The notes beneath the pieces were generated by a model. That model ran no database searches. It was given only the letters and a program-made list of their open reading frames with translations, and had not been told where the DNA came from. From Euonymus europaeus (Eukaryota; Streptophyta; Magnoliopsida; Celastrales; Celastraceae), in assembly GCA_963580455.1 (NCBI GenBank), contig OY756964.1, forward strand, positions 25,084,001 through 25,148,000: 64,000 nucleotides of DNA. Reading direction: 5' to 3'. Made by a program: the position numbers and the translations under genes. Below are positions 1 to 9,946 of the stretch, piece by piece (positions within the stretch are counted from its first letter, which is position 1; every line of letters begins with the position of its first letter).

Positions 1-698
1 TCATCAATAATTGTTAGCATATAACTAGCACCACCCTTGGAAGATACTCTGGCTAGTCCCCAAAGGTCAGAATGAATATAATCAAAAGTGCCCTTCGTAT
101 TATGTGTGCCTTTACTAAATCTGACTCTTTTCTGCTTTCCAAACACACAATGTTCACAAAACTGTAACTTGCTAATATTTTGCTCATCAAGAAGTCCTCT
201 TTTGCTCAATTCGGCCATCCCATTTACACTCATATGCCTCAGACGCATATGCCAAAGTCTAGTAATTTCACCATCTGTCAAAGAAGGAATAGATACTGCT
301 GCATCGCCAACAACTGTAGAGCCTTGCAAAACATATAAGTTGGCAGCTTTTCTTTGCCTTTTCATCACAACTAAAGCACCTTTGCTAATTTTCAAAACTC
401 CACATTCACCCATGTACTTGTACCCTTTTAGATCAAGAGTACTCAAAGAAACCAGATTTCTTTTCAAATCTGGAACATGACGAACGTCACTAAGCGTTCT
501 AACCATGCCATCAAACATCTTAATTCTGACAGATCCAATTCTAGCAATTTTGCAAGCTGCATTATTTCCCATCAAAACAGCACCCTTTGTCACATTTTCA
601 TATGTTGAAAAACAGTCCCGATTAGGACACATATGAAACGTGCAACCAGAATCAAGAATCTAATCCTCACTAGGTTTTGGGTCAACATCAGAGGCAAC
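1..698 (-). pseudogene. Copia pol fragment: protease, GAG-pre-integrase, start of integrase
   Basis: Downstream of the gag stop the same frame continues, with a TAG at 660-662 where the family normally has Trp just before the protease catalytic motif (ILDSGCTFHM). After that the frame is open to base 1. It contains the GAG-pre-integrase zinc-binding pair (LWHMRLRHMS, then CEHC) and the first integrase aspartate motif (HSDLWG). Reverse transcriptase and RNase H lie outside the window. The two stops argue that this copy cannot make a full polyprotein. Confidence 0.85.
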
Positions 699-1535
699 TT
701 AGAGATTACCATCACTATATTCAGTTTCTGCAACATCTGTTTCACCAGAATTTTCGGGTTCTTTACCCTTTGAATTGACACCGCCCTTCTTTTTGTTCTT
801 ATTCTGCAACTTATAACAATCAACTTTGATGTGCCCTTTTTTCTTACAATAGTTGCAGGTTTTATCTTTATTTTTCAACTTTGATCTGCCTCTGCCTTCA
901 AAACCAGAATTTCTTTCCTGATTTCTGCCTCGAATAACAAGACCCTCTGCCAGAGTTTCAGAACCACCAACCAACTGTTTCGTCCTTTCTTTAGAAGATA
1001 AAACATCATAAACAACCTTAAGATTAAGAGTCTCACGACTATACAAAATAGTATCTCGAAAAGTTACATACGAAGAAGGCAGCAAACACAATAGGATTAA
1101 CCCTAAATCTTCTTCTTCGTATTTAACCTCCATAGCCTCTAAATCAGCAATAATCTCCTTAAAGATGGTTAGATGATCTTGTACAGATCCACCTTCTGAA
1201 AGTTTATGAGAATATAAACGTTGTTTCAGATGCAACTTACTGGTCAAAGTTTTTGTCATACACAATTGTTCCAACTTCTTCCATAAATCAGCAGCCGTCT
1301 TCTCCTTCAAAACATCATGTAATAGCTGATTCGACAGATGAAGTTGAATCTGGGTTAGAGCTTTTTTGTCCTTCAACCATTTTTCTTCTGATGTCCAAGA
1401 TTTTGGCATCTTATCAGGTCCTAATAGTGTATCATCAAGATCCATCTGTGCAAGGACAGCTCGCATCTTCACCTGCCATAGCGTAAATCTCGTGTCACGA
1501 TCAAGCAGCGGAAAATCATACTTCATTGTTGCCAT
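699..1535 (-). CDS. Copia gag (UBN2-type) nucleocapsid, open for 278 aa
   Basis: This is the capsid/nucleocapsid part of the Copia polyprotein. The UBN2-like gag core occupies roughly residues 10-180 (W, L and F positions typical of the family, such as LWKKLEQL). A single CCHC zinc knuckle follows (CNYCKKKGHIKVDC, CX2CX4HX4C) near residue 230. A basic linker leads to a premature TAA at 699-701, beyond which the same frame continues into pol, so in an intact element gag and pol would be one polyprotein. The start ATG lies 15 bp after the primer binding site. Confidence 0.85.
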   Translation of the reverse strand: MATMKYDFPLLDRDTRFTLWQVKMRAVLAQMDLDDTLLGPDKMPKSWTSEEKWLKDKKALTQIQLHLSNQLLHDVLKEKTAADLWKKLEQLCMTKTLTSKLHLKQRLYSHKLSEGGSVQDHLTIFKEIIADLEAMEVKYEEEDLGLILLCLLPSSYVTFRDTILYSRETLNLKVVYDVLSSKERTKQLVGGSETLAEGLVIRGRNQERNSGFEGRGRSKLKNKDKTCNYCKKKGHIKVDCYKLQNKNKKKGGVNSKGKEPENSGETDVAETEYSDGNL

Positions 1536-1549
1536 TCCAAATCAAACCC

Positions 1550-1561
1550 GCTCCGATACCA
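1550..1561 (-). promoter_or_regulatory. Primer binding site (initiator tRNA-Met type)
   Basis: The minus strand reads TGGTATCGGAGC, one mismatch from TGGTATCAGAGC, the complement of the 3' end of plant initiator tRNA-Met that primes most plant Copia elements. It begins three bases inside the LTR edge and lies just upstream of the gag start, as expected. Confidence 0.8.
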
Positions 1562-1564
1562 ATT

Positions 1565-2068
1565 TGAAACAATGGATTCGAACCAAAGAGACAACAATAA
1601 TGAAATAAGAACACAATGATTTACGTGGAAAATCCTTAAAGGGAAAAAATCACAGGCAGATAGAGTTTCACTATGTGGAGAAAACAGATACAAGAGAATA
1701 ATGAGTGACGACTTTACAACAAATAAATAATAGTCGAAACCCTAATCATAAAAGGAATCACAAAAGACCCCAAAAAAAATTCCAAAAAATTCTTCTTCCA
1801 AAATTGTCGCACCGCGAACTTTTGGAATAAAACCAAACTGAATTCGGGTCACAAACTCTAACATCCACCAACAATATTTATAGACAAAATATCAAAGTGA
1901 TATGCTAATATTATCCATTTTGTGCCAAATATCCGCACATTTATTCTCTCGGGAGCTTCTCCTAAGTAGTATCATAAAATGCATTATTTGTGTGAAAAAA
2001 ATTCAATCTTTACTTATATTTTGTTAATTATGTTAATCCAATGTGAGACTACAAGTCTGTCACAAACA
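1565..2068 (-). repeat. 5' LTR of the Copia element
   Basis: The LTR lies directly upstream of the primer binding site and ends in CA on the minus strand. A minus-strand TATA-like box (CTATAAATA, about 1876-1884) sits inside it, dividing an upstream U3 of about 180 bp from R/U5 of about 300 bp. The 3' edge at 1565 is fairly firm. The 5' edge could be a few bases either side of 2064-2068, because the partner LTR is not in the window. Confidence 0.6.
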
Positions 2069-3298
2069 AGCAAAAGCTATAAGAAAAATAATTTCTTTCA
2101 TATTTTAGGAAGTGTTTTGAGGGTCTACTTGCTTCCGTTCTCATAAAATTCAAGTAGCTCTTAAAAAGATTAGTCGGGTGAATTGAGTACACTAGATCGA
2201 TAGTGCTATATATCTCTAAAAAAAATATCTCTAAAGCGTTCAAAACACATGTGACAACCACTCACAAGATTTGGCGCTATTTTTAAATTCAAAAAATCAA
2301 AATCATGACTCTCACTCACTATGGATATACACGCTTAGAGATGTCTAACAATTTTTATATGGGACCGGTATGACACTTTCTGGAAGAGAATTGAGATAAT
2401 CTGTAAATTGAAGAAACCTCTCAAAATAACAATTTATGACTGATGGAGTTTTGATATGAATCAAAAGTATCTATTGATATGTATAACATGACATAAATCT
2501 TAGAGACAAAAGAAAATTGATACCAACTTCATTTTCTAACAGCCAATCTTCACACATTCTATAGAACTCATCTAATATGGCAGGTTGACTTGGGAGAGAA
2601 TAATGAAATTATTCAATGATCCATACACATCACGTGATAAGTTGATGCAGTTCTTTTGAGTTAATGAAATTGTGACACGTAAATTGACAATTATTCAATA
2701 ATGTTGTCAATTTGTGTGTCACAACTTTATTGACCCGAATATAACATTCGTATGTCAAGTTGGTGTATCTAAACTACTGAATAATTTATCAGGATGTACG
2801 TGTAAAATAAACACTCCATTGATATACGAAACGAGAAGGTGGCTTGTATGGAATTGATTGATTTGTTCAATTGATACATACACATATATATACATATATA
2901 TTATAAATCAGGGACCATTTAAGCCAAAGACAGCAGCATGAAAACAAAACAAGGCCAGAACACACAATATATAAACATAGACACGAGAAACACGAGTTCG
3001 CGAATTCTTTGCAATTTCTCAATCACAATCATTTTCTTTTGCTCAATGTTCAAACTTAAAAATAAAAATAAAAATAAAAAATAGGAAAACAAATATTGTT
3101 TAAGAGTTTCCAATTTGGATAAACAATATAAAAAGTGGACTTTCTTGACCAATACAAACAAGGCTTAGCCCATAAGTCTCACGGGCCTACAAGTTAGTCT
3201 AGCCCAGCAAGCATAATGCTCAGTAACGAGATAATTCTACTAGTGGCTCTGCTTGTTAAACTATTGGATGCCTAAATTGCATCCTAATTCCTAACCTT
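2069..3298. other. Intergenic, AT-rich, no gene recognised
   Basis: No coding exon, RNA gene or repeat boundary could be supported. Short open frames here are low-complexity and resemble no known family. An A-rich tract (AAAATAAAAAT repeats) lies near 3055-3080 and a TA-rich stretch near 2880-2905. Confidence 0.5.
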
Positions 3299-3314
3299 AC
3301 ATTATATCCGAGCT

Positions 3315-4595
3315 AAGTGGATTCCTTCTTCTATCAACGGGAAGATCATGACTCCAGTGGGTTCTAATGATCCAAACTTGAAGGTAAATCAGATTATTGA
3401 CACGCAAATGAGATGGTGGAATGTTCCCTTGTTGGAGACGATTTTCTCTCCATTAGATGTGAATGCTATTACTCAAATCCCGTTGCATGGGCTGAATCGA
3501 AGTGATATTCTTATGTGGCATCCCACTCCCCATGGTTGCTTCACAGTAAAATCTGCCTATCGGGTTGCTAAGGAGATTTGTTTAATTCCATCTCACCAAT
3601 TGTCATCTTCACATTGGTCCAATTTGTGGAAGTTGGTTTTGCCTGCTAAGGTGAAGTATTTTGCTTGGAGGTTATGCCATGACGGGCTTGCTACAAAAGA
3701 AAATCTGGCTCGCAGAGGTATGCCTATCAATAGTTCATGTCAATTATGTGGCTCTGCAGTTGAATCAGCTCTTCATTTGTTCAGAGATTGTCAAGCTTTG
3801 AGGCCTATATGGTCTCAATGTTATTTTATGAATCTAGCGTTATCCATGTCAGTGAGTTCTATCAAGACTTGGATTTTTAATTTGCTGGAAGCTTTGGATC
3901 CTGGAATTGTGGTTAAAATTTTAGGCCTCTTATACCACATATGGTATTTTCGAAATAATATAGTGTTTAGAGGAGCCTCATGGCACCCTTATCAGGTAGT
4001 TTGTATGGCCTCAAAAAGTCATTTGGAATTCATGGAGTGCCAGCGTCAGAATGCATTAAAGCTAAGGCCCTCTATATCTCCAAGTTGGGTACCCCCTCCA
4101 GCAGGTAAAATTAAGATCAATGTTGACGGTTCTTGGAAAGCAAGGGAAAGGTGGGCAGGCATCGGTGTGGTGTGTCGAGACTCAACTGGAAGAGTCTTGT
4201 TATCTGCTTATCAGAGAACTCATGCAGCTGGTGGACCTTCCCAAATTGAAGCGCTTGCCTTTCGTTATGGCCTTCTTCTTGCTCACAGACATAACTGGTG
4301 GAATATTCAACTAGAGGGAGATTCCCAAGCACTGGTTTCTGATTTGATGAGCGGCTCTATTACCAACAGTTACCAAAGTGTTGTTCTTGAAGAAGTTTTA
4401 GCTCTAGGAGAGGCCCTGAACTGCGAATATTTGTATACCCCTAGACTTAACAATGCAGTGGCTGATTCTTTAGCTTTATTAGGAAGACTTGCTTGTACTG
4501 ACAGTGAGTATTTGCAGCTTGATGGGTTACCCCCATCTGCTACTGCAAGTGTTTGTTATATTGGTTAATTTCAATGAAAGTCTTATTTCAAAAAA
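3315..4595 (+). mobile_element. 5'-truncated LINE (L1-type) with 16-bp target site duplication
   Basis: The insertion is bracketed by an exact 16-bp direct repeat, ACATTATATCCGAGCT, at 3299-3314 and 4596-4611. It ends in a short A tail (TTTCAAAAAA) directly before the second repeat. Inside is only the 3' part of a LINE ORF2: zf-RVT and RNase H, with reverse transcriptase and endonuclease missing. Target duplication, A tail and 5' truncation are the hallmarks of target-primed reverse transcription. The uneroded duplication suggests a fairly recent insertion. Confidence 0.92.
3348..4568 (+). CDS. LINE ORF2 C-terminus: zinc-binding (zf-RVT) plus RNase H domain
   Basis: The 406-residue open frame is uninterrupted, but the annotated ATG is internal: the frame extends upstream to the truncation point at 3315, so no native start survives. 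Residues about 60-150 form the zf-RVT domain (LWKLVLPAKVKYFAWRL, then CQLCG, ESALHLFRDC). Residues about 240-385 form an RNase H fold with NVDGSW, IEAL, EGDSQ and a C-terminal NNAVADSLA motif, giving the acidic catalytic set. In the intact LINE this part degrades the RNA of the RNA-DNA hybrid. Isolated here, it is probably inert. Confidence 0.85.
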   Translation: MTPVGSNDPNLKVNQIIDTQMRWWNVPLLETIFSPLDVNAITQIPLHGLNRSDILMWHPTPHGCFTVKSAYRVAKEICLIPSHQLSSSHWSNLWKLVLPAKVKYFAWRLCHDGLATKENLARRGMPINSSCQLCGSAVESALHLFRDCQALRPIWSQCYFMNLALSMSVSSIKTWIFNLLEALDPGIVVKILGLLYHIWYFRNNIVFRGASWHPYQVVCMASKSHLEFMECQRQNALKLRPSISPSWVPPPAGKIKINVDGSWKARERWAGIGVVCRDSTGRVLLSAYQRTHAAGGPSQIEALAFRYGLLLAHRHNWWNIQLEGDSQALVSDLMSGSITNSYQSVVLEEVLALGEALNCEYLYTPRLNNAVADSLALLGRLACTDSEYLQLDGLPPSATASVCYIG

Positions 4596-4611
4596 ACATT
4601 ATATCCGAGCT

Positions 4612-6149
4612 GGCTTCATAATTAGCATCTGCATGCAACTCCTAATCATGCCACTTCAGGAGGTTAGTTTTCCTCTTTTTGATGCTTCATCGGCATCTAA
4701 ATCCCCTATCACATGTATATAACTAACACAGAAATCAGTGTATAGCTGGATATTGATTGTCATGTGCAACTATTAATTTCTTCTTATAACTCATCTTCTG
4801 GATCCCGGATCTCTATCACTTTCTACAGGTTGAAATTTGCATTCAACAGCTTGAGAGGTGTATCGTATTACTTTTTGTCATGATTTTTTCATGCTACACA
4901 TTTCTATCAGATTATGGACCATTAGATATAAATTTGTCTTTGACGAATTTTAGAATTCTCTCATTCTTCTCTTCTGATTTTGTTGTATGGATTTAATACC
5001 CTTTTTAAAATGGATAATGGATTTTTCTTGCTTTAATCATAAAATTGGAAAAATTATGCACGCCACACATCATCAAGCTCAAAAATTACAAACTCAAAAG
5101 TCCAAACTAGAATTTTTTGTACTCTTGACCGAAAAATAATTTTGACTATCGAGTAGTCAATAAATTGGTCTTGATACGCATGTCATATATTGTTGTAATG
5201 TACTGAAATTAATAAGAATGTATCAATTCACGAGGGATTGATGATAATTTATATTTCAAATTTCAAAAATTCAAAGATATTGTGCCATTAATTCTAATGC
5301 ACCACTTTAACATATGACCTGAAGTGTCAGACCATTGTTTAATTTCTCTGAATAACCAAGTTTTCATGACGCCAGGCTTCTCAAGAAGCCCAAACACAAT
5401 AACCGCCAATGTCTTGTCCGTATGCACACAAAATCGGTGACCTTCTTATCCTAGTTAAACTGAAAAAAGTAAAAAAGAAAAAACAAAAACAAAAACGATC
5501 ATATAGATGAATGGAGTTGAGAGGTTGGAACTCGACATCTATATATGAGATACCAGACATCTAAGCTACTCGCGAAAAAAATGAAGTTAGAGAATCATTG
5601 AAAAGAACATGATGGCATTATTGTCGTGAGCTCGCTCTGTCTCCGTCTTTAACCACTGCTCGCACTCACCATCGTCGCCCATCCGAATTCAATCCCGCAA
5701 ATAAAAAATGAGAAGTAATGAAGCTCTCACACTCCATTAACCCGAATAAGGTACTCTCTAATGGCTGATTATAATTATATAATTATTCATTAATTTATCT
5801 TCGCAGCATTCCAATGTCACTTTGCTTTCTCCGTTTTTAATACATTTTTTTTGTTCAAATTGTTGATTTCCCTCTATCATTGGGACTTTGGGAGAGCTTA
5901 GGGAATCTCTGGTTGTCCAATTTAAGGTGGGCATTATCGCACCAGCGCACGTAGCAGCAGCAGTCGCAGCGTCTCGTTATCTGCGTTTTGAAGCTGAACC
6001 CGACTGAATGATAGATCTTCATCAGATCTCACAAGCGGAAGTTATCAATGTACGTGACACTCCACTTGTTATTTGCAACTGATTGCATCCGGGGGAAATG
6101 CTAGAATTCGAGTTCTTATGTATGTGAATGTGGTTTGGCTTTTATCACA
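4612..6149. other. Intergenic; upstream region of the BRX-like pseudogene
   Basis: No exon could be supported up to about 5600. From about 5640 to 6150 the DNA becomes more GC-rich, with sequence typical of a promoter and 5' leader. A GT dinucleotide after ATCAATG near 6048-6050 could be a leader-intron donor for the BRX-like pseudogene, but this is inference only. Confidence 0.4.
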
Positions 6150-6856
6150 ATGAAGATGCGGACGTGCATTGCTCGATCGAAGCAGACCGGAGATGGCTCA
6201 GTCAGTCAATCGGGGGACATGGACATAACTAATGCTCCGAGCTCCACCGAACAAGCCGTGAAATCTCTAAGTATTCAGGTATTAAGTGCCCTCTGCATCC
6301 GAAAATTCCTACTGTTTCCGTCTGATTTTGGTTATCCATGGCAATTGCAGCTGAGGGACATGGCACTGAAGGCGTCGGGGGCATACCGACACTGTAACCC
6401 GTTCTTATGCAACATATTTTGAAACTAATGGTCACTGTTCTTTCATCTAATTGAGATTTATGTGGTGCTGTGTCTAATGCATTGTCACTTGAGTTCACGA
6501 CTGTACATGTAGATGGTCAACTTGCCATCTAATATAAAGCATCAGATACATTGAGGCCTAGGTTGTGCTGAGTCTAATGCATTGCCACTCTTGGAAGCGA
6601 ATTAACTATAAATGAATCTGATTGCCATTGTGGCCTTCTTTGTAAAACCGAGTTCGATCGAATGCTTTATTAGTTGGGGTTTCCGGCTTCATAATTGTGA
6701 CTCGTCCATCTTCTTTTTTCTGACTTGAAATTACATTAATTGTATATGAGGTGTTGTCTGCATGATGCAGTCATGCAGCCGAGAAAATTTGGAGAGATGC
6801 ATGCTAGGCTGTGGTGGGAAGAGAACCGAGCCAGGATACATGAACAATACTTGTAA
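6150..6856 (+). pseudogene. BREVIS RADIX-like (BRX family) pseudogene, middle deleted
   Basis: Three separated pieces match the BRX family in order. Exon 1 (6150 or 6156 to 6278) gives MRTCIARSKQTGDGS through AVKSLSIQ, the conserved N-terminus, and ends at a GT donor. Exon 2 (from 6351 after TTGCAG) gives LRDMALKASGAYRHCNP, the KDMALK-type motif, and then runs into an unrelated tail and stop. The last piece (about 6777-6856) gives the end of the C-terminal BRX domain, MHARLWWEENRARIHEQYL then TAA. Everything between, including one whole BRX domain, is absent. The last exon also lacks one A before the conserved Phe, shifting the frame. Intact members act at the plasma membrane in auxin and brassinosteroid signalling. 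Confidence 0.85.
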
Positions 6857-8866
6857 TTGAGCAAATACAGTGATTGCTGGTTCTTACAATACTTTGGGAG
6901 TTGCCGTTTTTCTTTCTTTTTTACTCTTCTGTGCTGCCACTGAAATCTGAGCGGGTTGCCACTGGCGAGGTTCCAACTTCATATGTTCTACCATTTCTTC
7001 TGGGAAGTGATCGTGTACTCGATCTATATATATATCCATGGTTCCTTTTTAGGTTTTGGTGGATGAGATATGTCCTAATATCAATGAAAGAAATTTATTT
7101 TCTGTGTTACATCTTTGTTCTGGTGATCTATAACTTTCAGCATTCCAGGCTCTTGCTCTTGTTCTGGCTCTGCTATTCCCATAATTATGTTTTGGACAAC
7201 CTCTGCATTGCAAGTTTGCAACGAGTTATGTTCTCGGCCCACACTGAACTTAAGCCCAGTGGGGTTACCCGGCCCAAATCGTTCCATTAGTTCTTCGAGA
7301 CAAAGTTGGGCCCGGCCCAAAGAAATACTCATTTTTTCCCCTAATCCCCTCTGCTGGCAATGGAGCATGGAGTTGAGAGAGTCTCAATTTTATTTTCATT
7401 TTTAGTTCATATTTGTGTGTTTGTCCTTTTAGTGATAGGATCAGGTCCTCCTCAAATGTGTATACGTCTTATTCAAACGTTTACCTTTTCTATGATTCAG
7501 CTGGATTGCCTTGATAGGATAAAAGCAACCATGGATGACTGTTGAAAGCTTCCATTGACAAAGAAGTGACATTTTTTTCACAACCAAGTAAAACCCAGAA
7601 GAGGTTAAAGCACAAGAACAATCATGATAAAAGAAATGATTTAGGTCATTTTCACTCTTAATTGGTAATAATCGCAACACTTGTTGGCTAATGCCTTCTC
7701 TTTTGAACTTTCCATTATTATTTTTTTAATTGGATGAAAGCCACATTCCCTAAACACGAGATTGGCCGCAAAATTTTGTTTGATTCATATGATGTATTTG
7801 TCAGATTCGAATTAAATCAAGTTTTATACATAAATTTATGATTGAAATTTGGATAAAAATATAAATTTTATCCGATTTAAAATCGGGTTCAGATCCAAAT
7901 ACAAAAAATTATCCAAGTTAGTTATCTGAACCCTAAGCTAATTTTAATTATTGTCCGATTTATTTGTTTGGATTTAAACCAATCCGAGTATGGTGAATTG
8001 TACGTCCAAAAATAAAAACCAATCCAGATTCGAACATGCAAATATCTCGTAAACACTCTATGTTATCCGATTCGGACCCGAATTTTTGCCACAGTCAGAC
8101 CCACCTCATGTCGATTTTCGGTCGGTCTTAGTGTACAATATGTAACCATTTTTTTTTAGAAAACAAATCAAACCATTCAGTTTTAGTCGGTTTTGATTTT
8201 GCCGATTTTTTTTTGACAACCCTGAGAGAGTGATACATATCAGTCTCATTTCAGTCATGGATATTATTCCAAACACTCAAACCTGAATCCATACGACTAA
8301 CCCATATATACCAAGGTTTTTCGGCCACCGAGGCAATGTCTGATTCCTATGATTAAAGTGGAACCGTAGAACCAAAGCCACTATTTTCATTGGTTTAACC
8401 CAAAAAAAAAAAACCAAAACGGGTATATATTTGAATCCAATAGAGAGAATCTTTGAACTCCTCCTATGAGAAGACAGTAAAGTGGTAAGAAAGTTAGACT
8501 GAATACAAGCTGGCAGAGATGCTTGTAACTATCATTTACCCGCACGCGCGGCACCTAATTCCCCCTTTAAATATCTATCTTTTCCCCTCTTTTTTTCCTT
8601 CTCATTTCCACTTCAAATCCAAGCGTGTAAACGTGTTGTCCCTCTCTCTGTTCTTCTTGCATTTTTATTCATTACCGTACACAAAACAAACCCACATTCC
8701 CACACAAAGCAACAGCACACTCACAGTACTCCATGTTGGTGCAACTCCTTCACATGTTGTGCAGCTTTTCACATTCTCTTACCAGACACAGAAACACTCA
8801 TTCCTTAAACTAATCCTCCCCCTTCACAACCCTCCTCTCTTATATACACATTGTCTGTTTGTTTAA
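6857..8866. other. Intergenic; 3' flank of BRX-like remnant, then BIG GRAIN 1-like promoter and leader
   Basis: Open frames on both strands around 7080-7370 resemble no family I know and are left out. Region 7780-8230 is AT-rich with several related TCCGATT/AATCGG words, suggesting an old repeat. A pyrimidine-rich leader typical of plant 5' UTRs spans about 8580-8860, preceded by a weak TATA-like TTTAAATATC at 8566-8575. A frame open from 8519 to 8866 ends in TAA immediately before the BIG GRAIN 1-like ATG and is probably leader. Confidence 0.45.
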
Positions 8867-9946
8867 ATGTCTAAGAGAGATATGTCCAAGTCTCACAGAA
8901 GAAGAACCCCTTCTTTCTCCTCTTCTCTTCTTGACTCCATCTACCGTTCCATCGACGGCGAATCCAATGCTCAAGTAGAACAGGAATTCAGTACTCTTTG
9001 TAGAGAGAAAATTACGGTGAAGAGTGGCACTGAAGATAAAGAGAGATTGAATCTTCGGCGAGCTATTATGATCGAGAGTTGGGTGGAGAAGAGGAGTACG
9101 AATCGTGGTTCTGCTGTATACAATTCAACCTCCAGCTATTCAGATTCTAGCTCTGGAGGAGGTGTGCTCTCATCTAGCGAAGCGGGGTCGAGTTACTGTC
9201 ATCGAAAATCAAGATCGTCCTCTTCGTCCACACAAAGAATGCAATTTGAGCACAGAATTAATGGAGATAATAAGCAGAAAAAGCAGCAGCGTGAAGGAGG
9301 AGGCTTCACCAAGAGTACTAAACTGAGGGCATTGAAAATCTATGGTGAATTGAAGAAAGTGAAGCAGCCCATATCGCCAGGAGGTCGCATTTCGAGCTTC
9401 TTGAATTCGATTTTCAATTCAGGGAGTGCAAAGAAGGTGAAGATGTGTTCTGTTGAAGCAGCAATGGAGGATGTGAGTTTCGATAACGATCATTGTAAGC
9501 CAAAATCCACGACGTGTTCATCAACCACTTCATTTTCAAGGTCTTGCTTGAGCAAGACGCCATCTAAATTAAGTGGTAACGGCACGAAGAGGTCGGTAAG
9601 ATTCTACCCTGTGAGTGTCATTGTGGGTGAGGATTGTAGGCCTTGTGGTCACAAATGTATATATGAAGATGATCCAAGTTTGATGCCAAAGACTGTCAAA
9701 AGTTCTGCAGTGAAAGAAGAGCTGCTCATGAAGAGAAATGTGAATGAACTTGATTTGAGAAGATATGGAAACTACATTGAAGATGATGAAGAAGAAGACG
9801 ACAATGATACCAAAAGCTGTTCAAGTTCTGATCTGTTTGAGCTCGATCATCTAATTGGGATCGGTAGGTACAGAGAGGAGCTTCCAGTGTATGAAACTAC
9901 TAATTTGAAAACTAATCAAGCCATTGCTAATGGTTTCATTCTCTAG
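8867..9946 (+). CDS. BIG GRAIN 1-like protein
   Basis: A single-exon 359-residue protein of the plant-specific BIG GRAIN 1 family. Family motifs appear in order: PSFSSSLLDSIYRSID at residues 15-30, KLRALKIYGELKKVKQPISP with GGRISSFLNSIF at about 152-183, RSCLSKTP at 225-232, KRSVRFYPVSVIV with GEDCRPCGHK at 241-263, and the C-terminal SSDLFELDHL near 320-329. The middle is Ser-rich, and an acidic run of about ten D/E lies at 306-313. Rice BG1 is a membrane-associated positive regulator of auxin response and transport that enlarges grains. A second ATG at residue 6 could also start translation. The frame is intact, with no sign of decay. Confidence 0.9.
   Translation: MSKRDMSKSHRRRTPSFSSSLLDSIYRSIDGESNAQVEQEFSTLCREKITVKSGTEDKERLNLRRAIMIESWVEKRSTNRGSAVYNSTSSYSDSSSGGGVLSSSEAGSSYCHRKSRSSSSSTQRMQFEHRINGDNKQKKQQREGGGFTKSTKLRALKIYGELKKVKQPISPGGRISSFLNSIFNSGSAKKVKMCSVEAAMEDVSFDNDHCKPKSTTCSSTTSFSRSCLSKTPSKLSGNGTKRSVRFYPVSVIVGEDCRPCGHKCIYEDDPSLMPKTVKSSAVKEELLMKRNVNELDLRRYGNYIEDDEEEDDNDTKSCSSSDLFELDHLIGIGRYREELPVYETTNLKTNQAIANGFIL

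Larger units (their letters stand above)
1..2068 (-). mobile_element. Ty1/Copia LTR retrotransposon, 5' half (rest lies outside the window)
   Basis: Read on the minus strand the order is LTR, primer binding site, gag, protease, integrase N-terminus, which is Copia order. The element runs off the left edge, so the other LTR and the target duplication cannot be checked. Two in-frame stops (699-701 and 660-662) interrupt gag-pol; otherwise the frame stays open to base 1, so decay is mild. The outer LTR boundary near 2064-2068 is inferred from a TG start and a Copia-like first stretch. Confidence 0.9.

Noticed and set aside
88..480. 130-codon plus-strand frame at the left edge
   Set aside because: Antisense to the Copia pol frame, which carries recognisable protease and integrase motifs.
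7081..7368. 95-codon minus-strand frame
   Set aside because: No recognisable domain, no splice partner; overlapping plus-strand frames of similar length suggest chance.
8519..8866. 115-codon frame immediately before the BIG GRAIN 1-like gene
   Set aside because: Low-complexity, pyrimidine-rich leader sequence; it stops right before the real ATG and resembles no protein.
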